23,219 bases of DNA, taken from positions 1-23,219 of IMG/VR virus record IMGVR_UViG_3300028287_000860; one strand, 5' to 3'. The notes beneath the pieces are model-generated. The model was not told the DNA's origin and did no database searches. It worked only from the letters and a program-made list of their open reading frames with translations. The translations under genes were made by a program, and so were the position numbers. Shown here in pieces: positions 12,568-21,300 of this stretch. The stretch is from a virus. Numbering within the stretch: the first letter of the stretch is position 1; each line of letters begins with the position of its first letter.

Positions 12568-13623
12568 ATGACTACTTCAACATTACAACAATCAGGGAGG
12601 GGATGGTTTGACATCTTGGATGACTGGCTTAAACGGGATCGTTTTGTCTTTGTGGGCTGGTCTGGACTACTACTTCTTCCCACTGCTTATTTGTCAATTG
12701 GTGGCTGGCTTACTGGCACAACTTTCGTTACGTCGTGGTACACCCACGGGTTGGCAAGTTCCTATCTTGAGGGTGCTAATTTCCTTACAGCGGCTGTGTC
12801 AACGCCTGCTGATGCTATGGGTCATTCTCTTCTTCTACTTTGGGGTCCTGAGTCTCAGGGGGACTTTCAGCGGTGGCTCCAACTTGGAGGGCTTTGGGCC
12901 TTTGTTGCTCTCCACGGTGCCTTTGCACTTATAGGTTTCATGCTTCGTCAGTTTGAACTATCACGTCTTATCGGAATCCGTCCCTACAATGCGATTGCTT
13001 TTTCTGGTCCTATTGCTGTATTCGTGTCTGTATTCCTCATCTATCCTTTGGGACAGTCATCTTGGTTCTTTGCGCCGAGTTTCGGTGTTGCGGCGATTTT
13101 CAGGTTCCTTCTCTTCCTCCAGGGCTTTCATAACTGGACGCTCAACCCCTTCCATATGATGGGAGTTGCTGGTATACTGGGTGGAGCACTGCTCAGTGCT
13201 ATCCATGGTGTAACTGTAGAGAACACATTGTATGAAGATGGAGAACAAGCAAACACCTTTAAGGCGTTTGATTCGACACAGGAAGAAGAGACTTATTCTA
13301 TGGTCACTGCAAACCGCTTCTGGTCGCAGATCTTCGGTGTTGCGTTTTCTAACAAGCGGTGGCTTCATTTTTTCATGTTGTTTGTGCCTGTTATGGGTCT
13401 TTGGGTCTCCTCTATTGGCATTATTGGGCTTGCTCTTAATCTTCGTGCTTATGATTTTGTGAGTCAAGAGATCAGAGCAGCAGAAGATCCTGAATTTGAG
13501 ACGTTCTATACAAAGAACATACTTCTTAACGAAGGATTGAGAGCATGGTTAGCACCTGCTGATCAACCACATGAGAATTTTATTTTTCCAGAGGAGGTTC
13601 TACCTCGCGGAAATGCTCTGTAA
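12568..13623 (+). CDS. psbD: Photosystem II reaction-centre protein D2
   Basis: D2, partner of D1 in the photosystem II core. At 351 residues it is one shorter than common host D2, so numbering shifts by one. Y159 in FLIYPLG is tyrosine D and H188 its partner. H196 is the P680 ligand, and H213 and H267 bind the non-haem iron. The N-terminal [20 protein letters not shown] and C-terminal [12 protein letters not shown] are typical. The reading frame is uninterrupted. psbD has its own promoter. GC content is higher than in the neighbours, and the hairpins after the stop may protect or end the message. Confidence 0.99.
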   Translation: MTTSTLQQSGRGWFDILDDWLKRDRFVFVGWSGLLLLPTAYLSIGGWLTGTTFVTSWYTHGLASSYLEGANFLTAAVSTPADAMGHSLLLLWGPESQGDFQRWLQLGGLWAFVALHGAFALIGFMLRQFELSRLIGIRPYNAIAFSGPIAVFVSVFLIYPLGQSSWFFAPSFGVAAIFRFLLFLQGFHNWTLNPFHMMGVAGILGGALLSAIHGVTVENTLYEDGEQANTFKAFDSTQEEETYSMVTANRFWSQIFGVAFSNKRWLHFFMLFVPVMGLWVSSIGIIGLALNLRAYDFVSQEIRAAEDPEFETFYTKNILLNEGLRAWLAPADQPHENFIFPEEVLPRGNAL

Positions 13624-13632
13624 CTTTTAAAC

Positions 13633-13699
13633 TTAACACATCAAAGACAATGTGTTAAAGAAATCTCATATCTTTAACACATCAAAGACAACGTGTTAA
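13633..13699 (+). promoter_or_regulatory. Repeat with three competing hairpins downstream of psbD
   Basis: Two near-identical 26-base copies (13633-13658 and 13674-13699) each form a hairpin: TTAACACA/TGTGTTAA, and TTAACAC/GTGTTAA. The right arm of the first plus the left arm of the second form a stronger alternative: TGTGTTAAAGA (13651-13661) with TCTTTAACACA (13671-13681), a perfect 11-bp stem with a 9-base loop. None is followed by a T-tract. Confidence 0.75.
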
Positions 13700-13715
13700 G
13701 TGTTACACCACCACC

Positions 13716-13744
13716 TAGACCCAACAAATAATCTATGGTATAAT
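13716..13744 (+). promoter_or_regulatory. purC: purC promoter overlapping a terminator
   Basis: TAGACC (4 of 6 of TTGACA) at 13716-13721, a 17-base spacer, and an extended -10, TGG followed by TATAAT (13736-13744). The expected start near 13751 lies inside the left arm of the following hairpin. Confidence 0.6.
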
Positions 13745-13746
13745 AC

Positions 13747-13769
13747 GAGGGTTAGAAACCCTCTTTTTT
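13747..13769 (+). terminator. Terminator abutting the purC start codon
   Basis: GAGGGTT (13747-13753) and AACCCTC (13757-13763) form a 7-bp stem with a 3-base loop, followed by six T directly before ATG 13770. It would stop psbD transcripts, while transcripts begun at 13751 lack most of the left arm. Confidence 0.75.
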
Positions 13770-14468
13770 ATGGAAGTAATTATAGAAGGCAAGGTCAAAA
13801 CTGTTTATCAGGGTGATGATGCTGATCGTGTCATCATTGAGTACCATGATAAGGTAACTGCTGGTAATGGCGAGATGGTTGATCATCCATTGGGTAAAGG
13901 ATCTCTCTGCTGTAGTATCTCTGCTCTTATCTTTGAGACACTTGCCAAAGAACATATCCCAACTCATTACATTAATATGGTTGGAGCTAATAAGATGATC
14001 TGTAGAAAGGTAGAGATCGTTCCACTGGAAGTTATCTGTCGTAATCGTGCTGCTGGATCTATTGTTCGTGAGACAACTCTCCAAGAAGGTTACTCACTAC
14101 CACATCCTATTGTTGAGTTCTTTCTGAAGGATGATAGTAAGCATGATCCTCTACTCACAAAAGATCGTGTACGTCTGATGGGATACGATCCAGAACCTTT
14201 CATTGAGATGACACTACGAATCAATGATTACCTTCGGCAGATGTTTTACATCATGGGCATTGATTTGGTTGACTTCAAGATTGAGTATGGTTATGATGCT
14301 CATGGTGATTTGTATCTTGCTGATGAGATTAGTCCTGATAGTATGAGATTGTGGAAGATTGGTGGTGAGGAAAGATTTGATAAAGATCTATTCAGAAACG
14401 ATGAAGGTGACATCGTTCCTGCTTATCGAGAGATTCTTGACCGACTACAACCTTTAGCAATTCAATGA
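13770..14468 (+). CDS. purC: Phosphoribosylaminoimidazole-succinocarboxamide (SAICAR) synthase
   Basis: ATP-dependent step of purine synthesis that joins CAIR and aspartate to give SAICAR. EGKVKTVY at residues 6-13 is the phosphate/ATP-binding start of the family. VEIVPLEVICRNRAAGSIVR is the conserved central block, and LADEISPDSMRLW the substrate-binding C-terminal motif. The length of 232 residues is near normal. The end overlaps the next gene by ATGA. Cyanomyoviruses often carry purine genes; here purC and purM are separated by a restriction-modification pair. Confidence 0.95.
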   Translation: MEVIIEGKVKTVYQGDDADRVIIEYHDKVTAGNGEMVDHPLGKGSLCCSISALIFETLAKEHIPTHYINMVGANKMICRKVEIVPLEVICRNRAAGSIVRETTLQEGYSLPHPIVEFFLKDDSKHDPLLTKDRVRLMGYDPEPFIEMTLRINDYLRQMFYIMGIDLVDFKIEYGYDAHGDLYLADEISPDSMRLWKIGGEERFDKDLFRNDEGDIVPAYREILDRLQPLAIQ

Positions 14469-14767
14469 AACTCTACCTTGATGATGTAAGAACACCACCA
14501 GAAGGTTGGACTCTCGTATCAACTGTAAAGGATATGATGTTCTTAACAGCAACTGAAAATCCTACTCATATCTCTTTAGATCACGACCTTGGAGATACAG
14601 ATCCAGATCATACTGGATATGACTTTATGTGTTGGTTAGAAGAGGCAGTTTTCTCTGGTGAATATACTAAAGACGACTTTCCAATCATCACATTTCATAC
14701 AGACAATCCAGTAGGTCGTGAAAATATGAGAAAATCTTTGGAAAGTATTAATCGTATGCTATACTAA
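14465..14767 (+). CDS. Cyclic-phosphate-processing receiver-like (cREC) protein, 100 aa
   Basis: Resembles the receiver-type family termed cyclic-phosphate processing receiver domain. It has LYLDDVRTPPEGW at residues 3-15 with paired aspartates D6-D7, ISLDHDLG near 37-44 with a central acidic pocket, and GYDFMCWL afterwards. Known relatives are predicted, from genomic context, to act in RNA or nucleotide end-processing. The gene overlaps purC by ATGA. Whether it serves the purine genes, the restriction system or neither cannot be told. The family match is by motif only. Confidence 0.65.
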   Translation: MKLYLDDVRTPPEGWTLVSTVKDMMFLTATENPTHISLDHDLGDTDPDHTGYDFMCWLEEAVFSGEYTKDDFPIITFHTDNPVGRENMRKSLESINRMLY

Positions 14768-14780
14768 TGGAAGACAACTA

Positions 14781-14876
14781 ATGAAACCAATTGAGGAACT
14801 GTCCATTCTATCACTGATTCGTCTCAATCTGCCTTATAATAGGTTCATACGAAATCAAACCGAGTGGCACTTCTAA
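14781..14876 (+). CDS. Putative 31-aa micro-protein before the restriction endonuclease
   Basis: The ATG at 14781 opens a frame beginning MKPIEELSILSLIRLNLPYN that ends 13 bases inside the GTG start region of the endonuclease (stop 14874-14876). The overlap could couple or dampen translation of the endonuclease. A TATAAT at 14835-14840 without a good -35 lies inside it. Support is weak, coming only from overlap and helix-like content. Confidence 0.35.
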   Translation: MKPIEELSILSLIRLNLPYNRFIRNQTEWHF

Positions 14877-15382
14877 AATACATAGGATCCGTCATCAACC
14901 TTGCTAACAGTTTTTCTCAATCTACCAGACCTAAACATGTAGGTCAGATGAGTGAACTGATTCAGCAGTTTAGAGATGAGTGTGACAGTCACAAAGTTGA
15001 TGACTGGGAGAAGTTCTATGATGGTGACGACAAGATTGATGCTGCATCAGAAAAGATCTGGGAATGTGTTCTCGATATGAAAGAGAACCTTGATCTACTC
15101 ACTAAAGATGATGTTCGTGCATGGACCAAAGATCTTATCATTAATAAGACTCATTCGGGTTTACAGATTCAACTTGACGTGTTAAAATTATGTGCTGATG
15201 GTCAACCCTACCGTCTTGCTAACGTAGAAGAAGAATCAAAAGGTATTGATGGTTTCATTGTCGATGAACCAGTGTCAATCAAACCAAACACTTACAAGAA
15301 GACACCTAACTATGGTAAGGAACACATTCCATATAGAATTATCTACTACATTAACGGAAAAAACGGACTCAAAATTGTATGA
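14864..15382 (+). CDS. MjaI-family type II restriction endonuclease
   Basis: Resembles R.MjaI, a type II enzyme that cuts CTAG. Family blocks are visible in order. INLANSFSQSTRPKHVGQMS with ELIQQF (residues 11-36) is the family's N-terminal signature. KTHSGLQIQLDVLKL (95-109) follows. YRLANVEEESKGIDGFI with VSIKP (116-141) holds the PD-(D/E)xK-like centre, probably E124, D129 and K140. The GTG at 14864 is the only start after the in-frame stop at 14840. It overlaps the methyltransferase by ATGA. The family is read from memory of the motifs; the site CTAG is inferred. Order is nuclease first, then methylase. Confidence 0.8.
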   Translation: MALLKYIGSVINLANSFSQSTRPKHVGQMSELIQQFRDECDSHKVDDWEKFYDGDDKIDAASEKIWECVLDMKENLDLLTKDDVRAWTKDLIINKTHSGLQIQLDVLKLCADGQPYRLANVEEESKGIDGFIVDEPVSIKPNTYKKTPNYGKEHIPYRIIYYINGKNGLKIV

Positions 15383-16134
15383 ATAAAATTATCTGTTCAG
15401 ATTCTCTCATTGCATTGAAAGAGATGGATGAGGAATCTGTTGATATTGTTTTAACATCTCCTCCATACAATTATGGTATGGAGTACGATACTCATGATGA
15501 TAGTGGTGATGCAGATGAATACTTTGATCAGATCATGGAAGTATTTGTTGAGTGTAAACGTGTTCTAAAGTCTGGTGGTAGGTTAATTATTAATATTCAA
15601 CCAAATTATAAACAATACTCACCTACTCATCATAAAATTACTGAAAGAATGATTTCTGAAGGTATGATCTGGCGAGGTGAGATCATTTGGTTGAAAAATA
15701 ATATTAGAAAACTAACTGCTTGGGGTAGTTGGAAGTCACCATCATGTCCTTATCTTTCATATCCATTTGAATTTATTGAGGTGTATAGTAAAGATACTTT
15801 GAAACATCATGGAGACAAAGAGAAGATTGACATTACTAAAGATGAGTTCATTAAGTATGTTAATGGACACTGGTCAATGGCACCAGAAACAAAGATGAAA
15901 GAGTATGGACATCCAGCAATGTTTCCAGAAGAATTGGTAGAACGTTGTTTAAAATTGTTTTCTTACAAAGATGATGTTGTCCTTGATCCCTTCAATGGAG
16001 CAGGAACAACTACATTTATAGCAAACAAATTGGGTAGAAAATATATTGGTATTGATATGAGTGAGACCTATTGTGTAGTAGCAGAAAATAGAATTGCAAA
16101 ATTTAATCCTCTTGACAAATTTTTAGAAAACTGA
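15379..16134 (+). CDS. Beta-class DNA methyltransferase (N4-cytosine or N6-adenine), R-M partner
   Basis: Methylates an exocyclic amino group in DNA. The catalytic TSPPYN is at residues 26-31, and the SAM-binding DPFNGAGTT at 203-211 comes after it, the beta-class order. LKSGGRLIINI and WLKNNIRKLTAWGSWKSPS lie between, the latter probably part of target recognition. TSPPYN enzymes are mostly N4-cytosine methylases, which fits M.MjaI (CTAG). Coupling by ATGA to the MjaI-like nuclease implies that it protects phage DNA from that enzyme. A solitary regulatory or anti-restriction methylase would be the alternative without the neighbour. Confidence 0.9.
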   Translation: MNKIICSDSLIALKEMDEESVDIVLTSPPYNYGMEYDTHDDSGDADEYFDQIMEVFVECKRVLKSGGRLIINIQPNYKQYSPTHHKITERMISEGMIWRGEIIWLKNNIRKLTAWGSWKSPSCPYLSYPFEFIEVYSKDTLKHHGDKEKIDITKDEFIKYVNGHWSMAPETKMKEYGHPAMFPEELVERCLKLFSYKDDVVLDPFNGAGTTTFIANKLGRKYIGIDMSETYCVVAENRIAKFNPLDKFLEN

Positions 16135-16136
16135 AA

Positions 16137-16457
16137 ATGAAACACCACGTCCCTGATGAGATTAGAAAGAATTGCTTTGATTGTTTCAAGAGTTTAAATG
16201 AAGCAGAGAGAGCAGTTGTTTTACTCGGTGATGAAGCATATCGTGAGTCATTAGACCTTGAGAATGATGATGCTCCTTGTTGGGTTATGAATTCTGGTGA
16301 GACACATGGGTTTGTAGGTTGGAATCCTATGTGTGTCCCAACAATGGATTACATCGTATGGAAACTAGCAGGTTTTAGTAAGATTAAAGCAGAAAAATAC
16401 TCGCGTGATGTCATGTCTCGATATCGCAAACAATTATCTAAAGGAGAGATTTACTAA
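16137..16457 (+). CDS. Hypothetical protein between the methyltransferase and purM, 106 aa
   Basis: A soluble, Cys- and Trp-containing protein beginning MKHHVPDEIRKNCFDCFKSL. It is mixed acidic/basic with CWVMNSGETHGFVGWNPMCV and a basic helical C-terminus (RDVMSRYRKQLSKGEIY). No domain recognised. It starts two bases after the methyltransferase stop, and its stop overlaps purM as TAATG, so it is co-translated with both. Confidence 0.7.
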   Translation: MKHHVPDEIRKNCFDCFKSLNEAERAVVLLGDEAYRESLDLENDDAPCWVMNSGETHGFVGWNPMCVPTMDYIVWKLAGFSKIKAEKYSRDVMSRYRKQLSKGEIY

Positions 16458-17443
16458 TGGATTACAAAACTTCTGGTGTTGACATTATCAAAGGTAGATC
16501 TTTTGTAGATTATATCAAAGCATTAGCACCTAATATTGGTGGGTTCAGTGGAATGATGGAGATCCCATCAGGATATGAGAAACCTGTGTTGGTATCTGGT
16601 GCTGATGGTGTTGGAACTAAAATTAATATCTGTAGGATTGCTAATGATTACACCTCTATTGGTCAGGATCTCGTTGCTATGTGCGTCAATGACGTTATAT
16701 GTTCTGGTGCTAAACCATTATATTTTTTAGATTATATCTCTACTAAGAAACTCGATGATAATGTCACTGACATTGTAAATGGAATTGCCACTGGTTGTGC
16801 TATGGCAGGAATGGAATTGCTAGGTGGAGAAACTGCAGAGCATTATAGAGCAAATGACTATGACCTTGCTGGTTTCTGCACTGGTATTGTAGAGAAGAAT
16901 GAGATTGTTGACGGCAGTAATATCGGAGAAGGTGATGTAGTCATTGGTATTGAGAGTAGTGGACTTCATAGTAATGGATATACTCTTGTCAATGATATGC
17001 TGTGGAGAAATTATATTTACTATAAAGAGATGCCCGAGTTGCTGAGACCCACTACCATCTATGCCCGTCTGATTCGGAATCTGTTGTTGGAACAAGTTCC
17101 CATCTCAGGTATGGCACACATCACAGGTGGAGGACTGCCTGAGAACCTCCCACGATGCCTTCCAGAGCATCTGACTGTCGATATTGATTGGTCTGCTTGG
17201 GAACGACCAGAACTCTTTAACAAGATTCAGGAGGCAGGAGATATTGCTGAGGAGGAGATGCGTAATGTATTCAACTGTGGTATTGGATTCTGTTTATTGG
17301 TGCCAGATTGGGCAGCAACATTGGCTCAGCTCTTAATTGCTGATATCAACGGGCCTGTTAGTAGAGCAACTGATGGAACGGTTGCAATTAATCATCCATT
17401 TGGCATGAGATCATGGGTCATTGGAACTGTTAGAAACAAATGA
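16457..17443 (+). CDS. purM: Phosphoribosylformylglycinamidine cyclo-ligase (AIR synthetase)
   Basis: Catalyses the ATP-dependent ring closure of FGAM to aminoimidazole ribonucleotide. SGADGVGTK at residues 47-55 and VAMCVNDVICSGAKPLYFLD are the ATP/substrate motifs. LLGGETAEH and HITGGGLPENLPR are also diagnostic. The 328 residues are complete though slightly short. Base use changes from AT-rich to GC-richer at about 17030, suggesting recombination inside the gene. It is coupled to the upstream 106-residue gene and followed directly by a GTG. Confidence 0.97.
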   Translation: MDYKTSGVDIIKGRSFVDYIKALAPNIGGFSGMMEIPSGYEKPVLVSGADGVGTKINICRIANDYTSIGQDLVAMCVNDVICSGAKPLYFLDYISTKKLDDNVTDIVNGIATGCAMAGMELLGGETAEHYRANDYDLAGFCTGIVEKNEIVDGSNIGEGDVVIGIESSGLHSNGYTLVNDMLWRNYIYYKEMPELLRPTTIYARLIRNLLLEQVPISGMAHITGGGLPENLPRCLPEHLTVDIDWSAWERPELFNKIQEAGDIAEEEMRNVFNCGIGFCLLVPDWAATLAQLLIADINGPVSRATDGTVAINHPFGMRSWVIGTVRNK

Positions 17444-17452
17444 GTGAATATT

Positions 17453-17944
17453 ATGGAAGTTAATCAACAGTATTATAAGTATTGGAAGGACATTTGGAGT
17501 TCTCAATCTCAAGAAGTATTAGATGCGACTGCACTTATTCGTGTTGTGGAATGCACGAATGGATGTGTGCAACATGCATTTAGAGATGGTGATGAGAGAG
17601 CATTGTCTGTCGAACAGAGTCGAGAGTGTATGAAACTCTCTATGGGAACAATTAAGAATAAGGTATTGCCATTACCTGATGGAAGAACGAAGGTTATACT
17701 TCCAGAAGAATGTCATGAGATTATGAATACTGCACGGGATTTATATGTTCGTGGATTTAAGCAAGGAGATGAAGAAGCACTCGAAGAATTTTTTGCATTA
17801 TCAAAGGCACACTTCCAAGTATTAGGTCGTAAACTTATTGATGAGAAGTTTAGATTTTTTGCGGAACATTTTGAGGATATGTTCACTTCATATTGGATTA
17901 TGATGGGAAGAATGTATATCTATGATATGGGTGAGTTTATCTAA
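17453..17944 (+). CDS. Hypothetical protein, 163 aa
   Basis: A possible GTG start at 17444 directly follows the purM stop; the ATG at 17453 is preferred and removes three residues (MNI). The protein is largely alpha-helical and acidic, with Trp/Tyr-rich beginnings ([10 protein letters not shown]) and an aromatic end ([20 protein letters not shown]). No signal peptide or known domain is recognised. Its stop codon lies within a CTAAATA motif that marks the switch to the late genes. Confidence 0.75.
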   Translation: MEVNQQYYKYWKDIWSSQSQEVLDATALIRVVECTNGCVQHAFRDGDERALSVEQSRECMKLSMGTIKNKVLPLPDGRTKVILPEECHEIMNTARDLYVRGFKQGDEEALEEFFALSKAHFQVLGRKLIDEKFRFFAEHFEDMFTSYWIMMGRMYIYDMGEFI

Positions 17945-17947
17945 ATA
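17941..17947 (+). promoter_or_regulatory. T4-late-like motif CTAAATA before the second HNH gene
   Basis: Lies 20 bases upstream of ATG 17968 and contains the stop codon of the preceding gene. No sigma70 -35 is visible, so a late role is more plausible here than at psbA. Confidence 0.5.
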
Positions 17948-17967
17948 ATCGTAAGACGCAATCTTTT

Positions 17968-18339
17968 ATGCCTCTCTACAATTCTCCTCAAGCCTATGTC
18001 TTCAACCTCCAAACAACAAGTTCTGCAGAAGCAAAAAGGTTATGGAGGTCAAAGATAAAGGAAGAATGGGGTTATGAGTGTGCCTATTGTGGATCGCAAG
18101 ATAATCTTACGATAGACCATATTGTTCCAAAGGCAAAGGGTGGACCAGATTTTACAAAAAATCTTTTATGTGCCTGCCATGATTGCAATCAAGATAAAGC
18201 ATATTCTCCTATGGAAGAGTGGTATCTTTCGCAGGAGTTTTTTAATGTTGATAGGTATGAAAAAATTAAGAAGTGGATGAAACCAGAACCAGCAGTAAAC
18301 CTTTATCGATATGGATCAAGAACAAATAAGGTCTCTTGA
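17968..18339 (+). CDS. HNH endonuclease-domain protein, 123 aa
   Basis: Classical HNH nuclease (not the endonuclease VII type). CAYCG at residues 38-42, [13 protein letters not shown] at 47-59 with D50-H51, N65, and CACHDCN at 68-74 provide the metal and catalytic residues. The protein is small, with an aromatic C-terminus. Unlike the one next to psbA it is not flanked by repeats, and it sits at the front of tail genes, so it may be a resident phage protein rather than a mobile element. Its end overlaps the following micro-ORF. Confidence 0.9.
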   Translation: MPLYNSPQAYVFNLQTTSSAEAKRLWRSKIKEEWGYECAYCGSQDNLTIDHIVPKAKGGPDFTKNLLCACHDCNQDKAYSPMEEWYLSQEFFNVDRYEKIKKWMKPEPAVNLYRYGSRTNKVS

Positions 18340-18391
18340 ATTTATTATAAATAATTTGAAGAGAAAATGTAAAGAATCTGGAATAGAATAG
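18311..18391 (+). CDS. Putative 26-aa micro-protein
   Basis: The ATG at 18311 opens a frame beginning [20 protein letters not shown], a charged helix. It overlaps the HNH gene by 29 bases, and its stop TAG directly abuts the ATG of the large virion gene. The late-like TATAAATA at 18346-18353 is inside it. Exact abutment argues for translation, but its length makes it uncertain. Confidence 0.45.
   Translation: MDQEQIRSLEFIINNLKRKCKESGIE
18346..18353 (+). promoter_or_regulatory. T4 late promoter motif TATAAATA
   Basis: Exact match to the T4 late promoter element, 38 bases before the ATG of the 1027-residue virion protein, as expected for a structural gene. Confidence 0.65.
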
Positions 18392-21300
18392 ATGGCAACA
18401 CCCATTAGAATCAGAAGGTCTGCAGTTCCAGCAAAAAAACCACTTAATAATGACTTGCTTTTTGCTGAATTAGGTCTGAATACTTTTGATGGAAGAGTAT
18501 TCTTAAAGCAAGATCAAGGTAAGTTAGGAATTAGTACTCGTGTTATTGAGGTAGGTGCTGGTTCTGTTTTAGGAAAAACTATTTTTGTTACCGCTACTGG
18601 TAATGATGAAAATAGTGGATTGAATGAGATTGATTCAAAGGCAACTATTAAAGGTGCTGCTGCAATTTCACTTCCTGGTGACACAATTAAAGTTTATCCT
18701 GGTATCTATGTCGAAGATAATCCAATCATTCTTGATAGGAGTGTTTCATTAGAGGGAACAGAACTTCGTAACTGTATCGTAACACCAAAGAACGTTGATA
18801 GAGATTTATTTTATGTAAACAATAGTGTTCATGTCACTGACATGAGTTTTAGATTGGATGATGGTCGTGATATGACCGATGGAGCAGCAGTGCTTTCTTT
18901 TGAACCATTAGTTGGTGTAACATCAGATAGATTTTTTGATGCTGCAAGAATGATTCGTTATAATTTAGATTATATTGCGAATGAAACGGTAGGATATATT
19001 ACAAGTACAGATTATAAAAATCCTGCAATTAGTATTGACTCAACTAATTGTGCCGATGATATTAAAGATGTTTATCGTGCAATTTGTCATGATATAACAA
19101 GAGGTGGAAATTCTAAGTGTATTGATGCAGGTAAAAAGTATTTTGATATTAATGGAAACTTAGATCATATTGTTGGATTTGGTTCTACTACAATTGATGC
19201 ATTCAATTATTCTAGACAAATAGCAAGAGCAGTAATTAATAATGCAACTTGGGGTGCAACTGGTGCTGGATCTACTACAAATGTAACTGGGGCTCAGTAT
19301 GGTAAGACTACTGGAATTTTAACTGTAACATCTGTTTCTCATGGTCTTTTAAAAGATGATCCAGTTAAATTAGTAGGATTAGCATTTACTTGTCCTGGTG
19401 GATCTGGAATTACAACTACAATATTCCCTGACGGAAAATATGGATCTATTTTCCCTGTAAAAAATGTTGTCGGTGTTAATACTTTTGAGGTAGTTGTTGG
19501 AATATCTACAATTGATCATAGTTATGATACTGGGGGAACGGTAGAGAAGCATCAAAATCATCAATCAGAATTTTTACAATTAAGAGATTTATCGATTCAA
19601 CCTGATCCCTTTACTGGATTTAATAATGCAATTCCTTCATGTTCTAATGTGATCTCTGCAGTTTATACTTGTGTAGGAATTGTAACTAACATTATTCAGA
19701 ATGGTATTGATGGAAATCCGTCAACAACTGGATTAACAACTAACTATCCAGGAAATGGTGGGTCTGGTTTTACTGGAACCATTGGAGTTACAAGTGCATT
19801 ATATAATGAGAGAACAGGTAATCTTTATCTTGAGGCACCAGGAATTTCTGTAGTTAAAGGAGATAGATTTGAGATTCGTGATTTAATATTCTCTTGTGAC
19901 TCTGGAGCAGGAGTTGGAACTACTACTCAATTCTTCCCTTCCGGTAAATATGGAAATGAGTTTTATGTTGATAGAGTAAATGCTGACGAATCCTTTGTTG
20001 TAAATGTTGGAACATCAACTCTTCCACATACCTATGTTTCTGGTGGATTTATTGTTGATCGTTCTGTTGCGATAACAACAGCATCATATGATAATGTGAG
20101 TGGTATTATTACATTCACTTCACCTGGTGCTAATTTAAAAGTAAATGAATTCATTACTTTAAGAAACTTATTATTCTCTTGTGACTCTGGAGCAGGAATT
20201 GGAACCACAACACAAGAATTTCCTTCGGGTAAAAATGGATATGACTTTAAAGTTCTTACTGGTGTCGGAAATACTTTCTCAGTAAATGTCGGAACATCAA
20301 CTCTTCCACATACTTATGTTTCTAGTGGAATTGTAAGACCTCCATATTCTCCTGGTGTTGGACCGATTACACAAGGTCCTTATGTAAGAAACTGTACCAA
20401 CTTTATTCCAAAGAGTATTGGAATGAGAATTAATGGATTTGATGCTGAACCAGCAGACCAAGAAGATATTGGTGTTACTGGTTCGATGAGTGTGGACTCA
20501 TTTACTCAGTTTAATCAGGGTGGAATTGGAGTTTCGATTACGAACGGTGCTTATGCTCAGTTAGTATCTATCTTCACAATTTGTGATGAGATAGCAATCT
20601 ATACTAATTCTGGTGGTCAGTGTGATTTAACGAACTCTAATGCATCATTCGGAACTTTTGGATTATATTCTGAGGGTGTTGGTGACGAAACTTCTAAATC
20701 AATTTATCGTTACACTGGAATTGCAAATACGGAATCATTAATTGATAATGATATTCTTGTAGTATCAGGTCTTGGACAACAAAGACCTTATGATGGTCAG
20801 GCACTTTATTTTGGGGAACTCTTTTACTTTGTAAAAGGAATTAAAGTTACTAATCCTGGTTCTGGATATGCAAAACCACCAAGGGTGACGATTGATAGTC
20901 CAAGTGGACCACAAGGAGCTACTGCCGAAGGTTCTCCTAATATTAATTCATCGGGACAAGTTGCCTCAGTTGATATTATTGCCGATGGAAGTCAGTATCG
21001 TCTTACTGATAATCCTCAAGTTGTATTTGATGCTCCTCCTGGTGTTGGAGTAACCGCAACAGGAGAATTGGAATTGTTCCCAATTTATTATTCTATTGAG
21101 AGTGCAACGAAACCATCTGTCGGTATTTCTACGATTGTTCTGAATCAAAGATTGAACAATACTATAGGTGCAGGCACCACGATATTCTTCAGTCGTGTGA
21201 GTTTACAGATTACATCTTCTCATTCATTTGAGTGGGTCGGATCTGGTAATACAATCAATCCTGCAAAACCTGCTCTTGGTGGTGTCGTTATTCCAGAAAA

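Noticed and set aside
13057-13467. 136-codon minus-strand frame within psbD
   Set aside because: Shadow of a strongly conserved gene; Arg/Lys-rich composition without any domain.
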